Source: Acidobacteriota bacterium
GTDB taxonomy: Bacteria; Acidobacteriota; Terriglobia; Terriglobales; Acidobacteriaceae
NCBI GenBank assembly: GCA_003225005.1
Contig: QIAN01000222.1
Coordinates: 1-64,000 of the forward strand
Reading direction: 5' to 3'
Length of the DNA: 64,000 nucleotides
Positions 63,455-64,000 of the stretch are shown here, in pieces. How positions within the stretch are numbered: the stretch's first letter is position 1; the number at the start of each line of letters is the position of its first letter. The translations under genes were made by a program, and so were the position numbers. The notes beneath the pieces were generated by a model. That model saw only the letters and a list, made by a program, of their open reading frames with translations, did no database searches and was not told the DNA's origin.

Positions 63455-64000
63455 TATGCGTCGGCGAATGCAACGGTGGAGCTGCCTGACCGCAGTTCTC
63501 GTGACACTGTCGTCATTGACCCTCGCCCAGGGCGCCGGTCATCCCGATAAAGGGCCAAATCCCGACGAGCCCGCCATTCACGATTACGTCCTTACCATGG
63601 ACAAGATCAAAAAGTATGCCGACGTGGCCAAGAGACTGGAAGCGGCGGCCAAGTCCGACCCCGTCATCGCCGCGGAAATGAAGAAGATCGAAGACGCCGA
63701 CGTCTACAACCTGGACAAAGCAGCCATGATGGAAAAATCGCCGCGGGTGGCCGCCGCGCTGAAGAGCAATGACATCGCGGCTCGCGACTTTGTCTTCACG
63801 CCGTTGACAGCGTTTACGGCCGCGATTGGAATTGCGGCAGAAGATGCGAAGAAGCAGCCTCCGGCATATGTCAATCCGACCAACATAAAGTTCGTTCGCG
63901 ATCATAAGGAAGAGTTAGAGAAGCTCAATTTATTCGAGCCTGCGTTGGATAAAAGTTCCCCGGACAAAAGAAAAGAAGAAAAAGAAGAAGATAAAGCGGA
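63455..64000 (+). CDS. Exported protein of unknown function, cut by the window edge
   Basis: Starts at ATG 63455 after AAGGGG and is still open at 64000 (182 codons). A signal peptide (LTAVLVTLSSLTLAQG) leads to a helical charged part: YVLTMDKIKKYADVAKRLEA, AEMKKIEDADVYNLDKAAMM and VFTPLTAFTAAIGIAAEDAK. The end visible here turns into Lys/Glu runs (KRKEEKEEDKA). The helical region resembles a short family of exported acidobacterial proteins that I cannot name. 45 bp separate it from atpC, so it may be cotranscribed. Confidence 0.7.

Overview
The window looks like chromosomal DNA from a soil-type member of the Acidobacteriota (Koribacter/Terriglobia-like). This is inferred from gene content and style rather than from a marker gene. 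The signs are a Ser/Thr kinase with a TPR tail, paired MacB-type permeases without an ATPase, a YXWGXW-repeat secreted protein, BIG2 lipoproteins, a DUF2203 protein, an atp operon without subunits a and c, and spacers full of short hairpin repeats. No rRNA gene, complete tRNA gene or CRISPR array was found.

Layout. 1-2751 looks like the right end of an integrated element: an IS110/IS1111-type transposase, an unrecognised secreted protein, and a 3' half of a selenocysteine tRNA that starts exactly at the anticodon loop, as expected for an att site. 3012-9789 carries a kinase, a STAS protein and two MacB-like permeases. 9807-11072 is a graveyard of an IS3-type element, an AbiE-like toxin/antitoxin pair and a tyrosine integrase. 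11184-21334 is a myo-inositol catabolic locus (iolB, LacI regulator, iolD, iolG, a transaldolase, a second Gfo/Idh/MocA dehydrogenase, a dehydrogenase pseudogene broken by an internal inversion, and iolE). 21579-26576 holds small accessory genes (MoaD-like, VOC with an in-frame stop, BNR repeat, NTF2-like lipoprotein, DinB-like, HxlR, SET domain).

27218-31537 is an RND efflux pump with its adaptor. 31805-34140 has threonine aldolase and small genes. 34347-38401 is an electron-transfer-flavoprotein module (etfB, etfA, ETF-quinone oxidoreductase) that would pass electrons from acyl-CoA or similar dehydrogenases to quinone. 39431-40680 is a Moco-riboswitch-like leader followed by moaA, which appears to start at CTG. 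41391-56236 is a housekeeping and envelope mixture (DUF2203, YXWGXW, BIG2, phosphofructokinase, DsbA-like, SH3, DUF309-DegT fusion, PuuD-like, hfq-hflX, amidohydrolase, serine hydrolase).

56395-63409 is the F1 part of ATP synthase with two b-type stalk subunits: b, b with signal peptide, delta, alpha, gamma, beta, epsilon. A 28-codon ORF with a textbook ribosome binding site lies upstream of it. A secreted protein runs off the right edge.

No single cassette stands out as an undescribed system. The best leads are the tRNA-Sec att fragment, the riboswitch/repeat/CTG arrangement at moaA, the transaldolase inside the inositol locus, the insertions in the ATP synthase gamma subunit, and the leader ORF of the atp operon.
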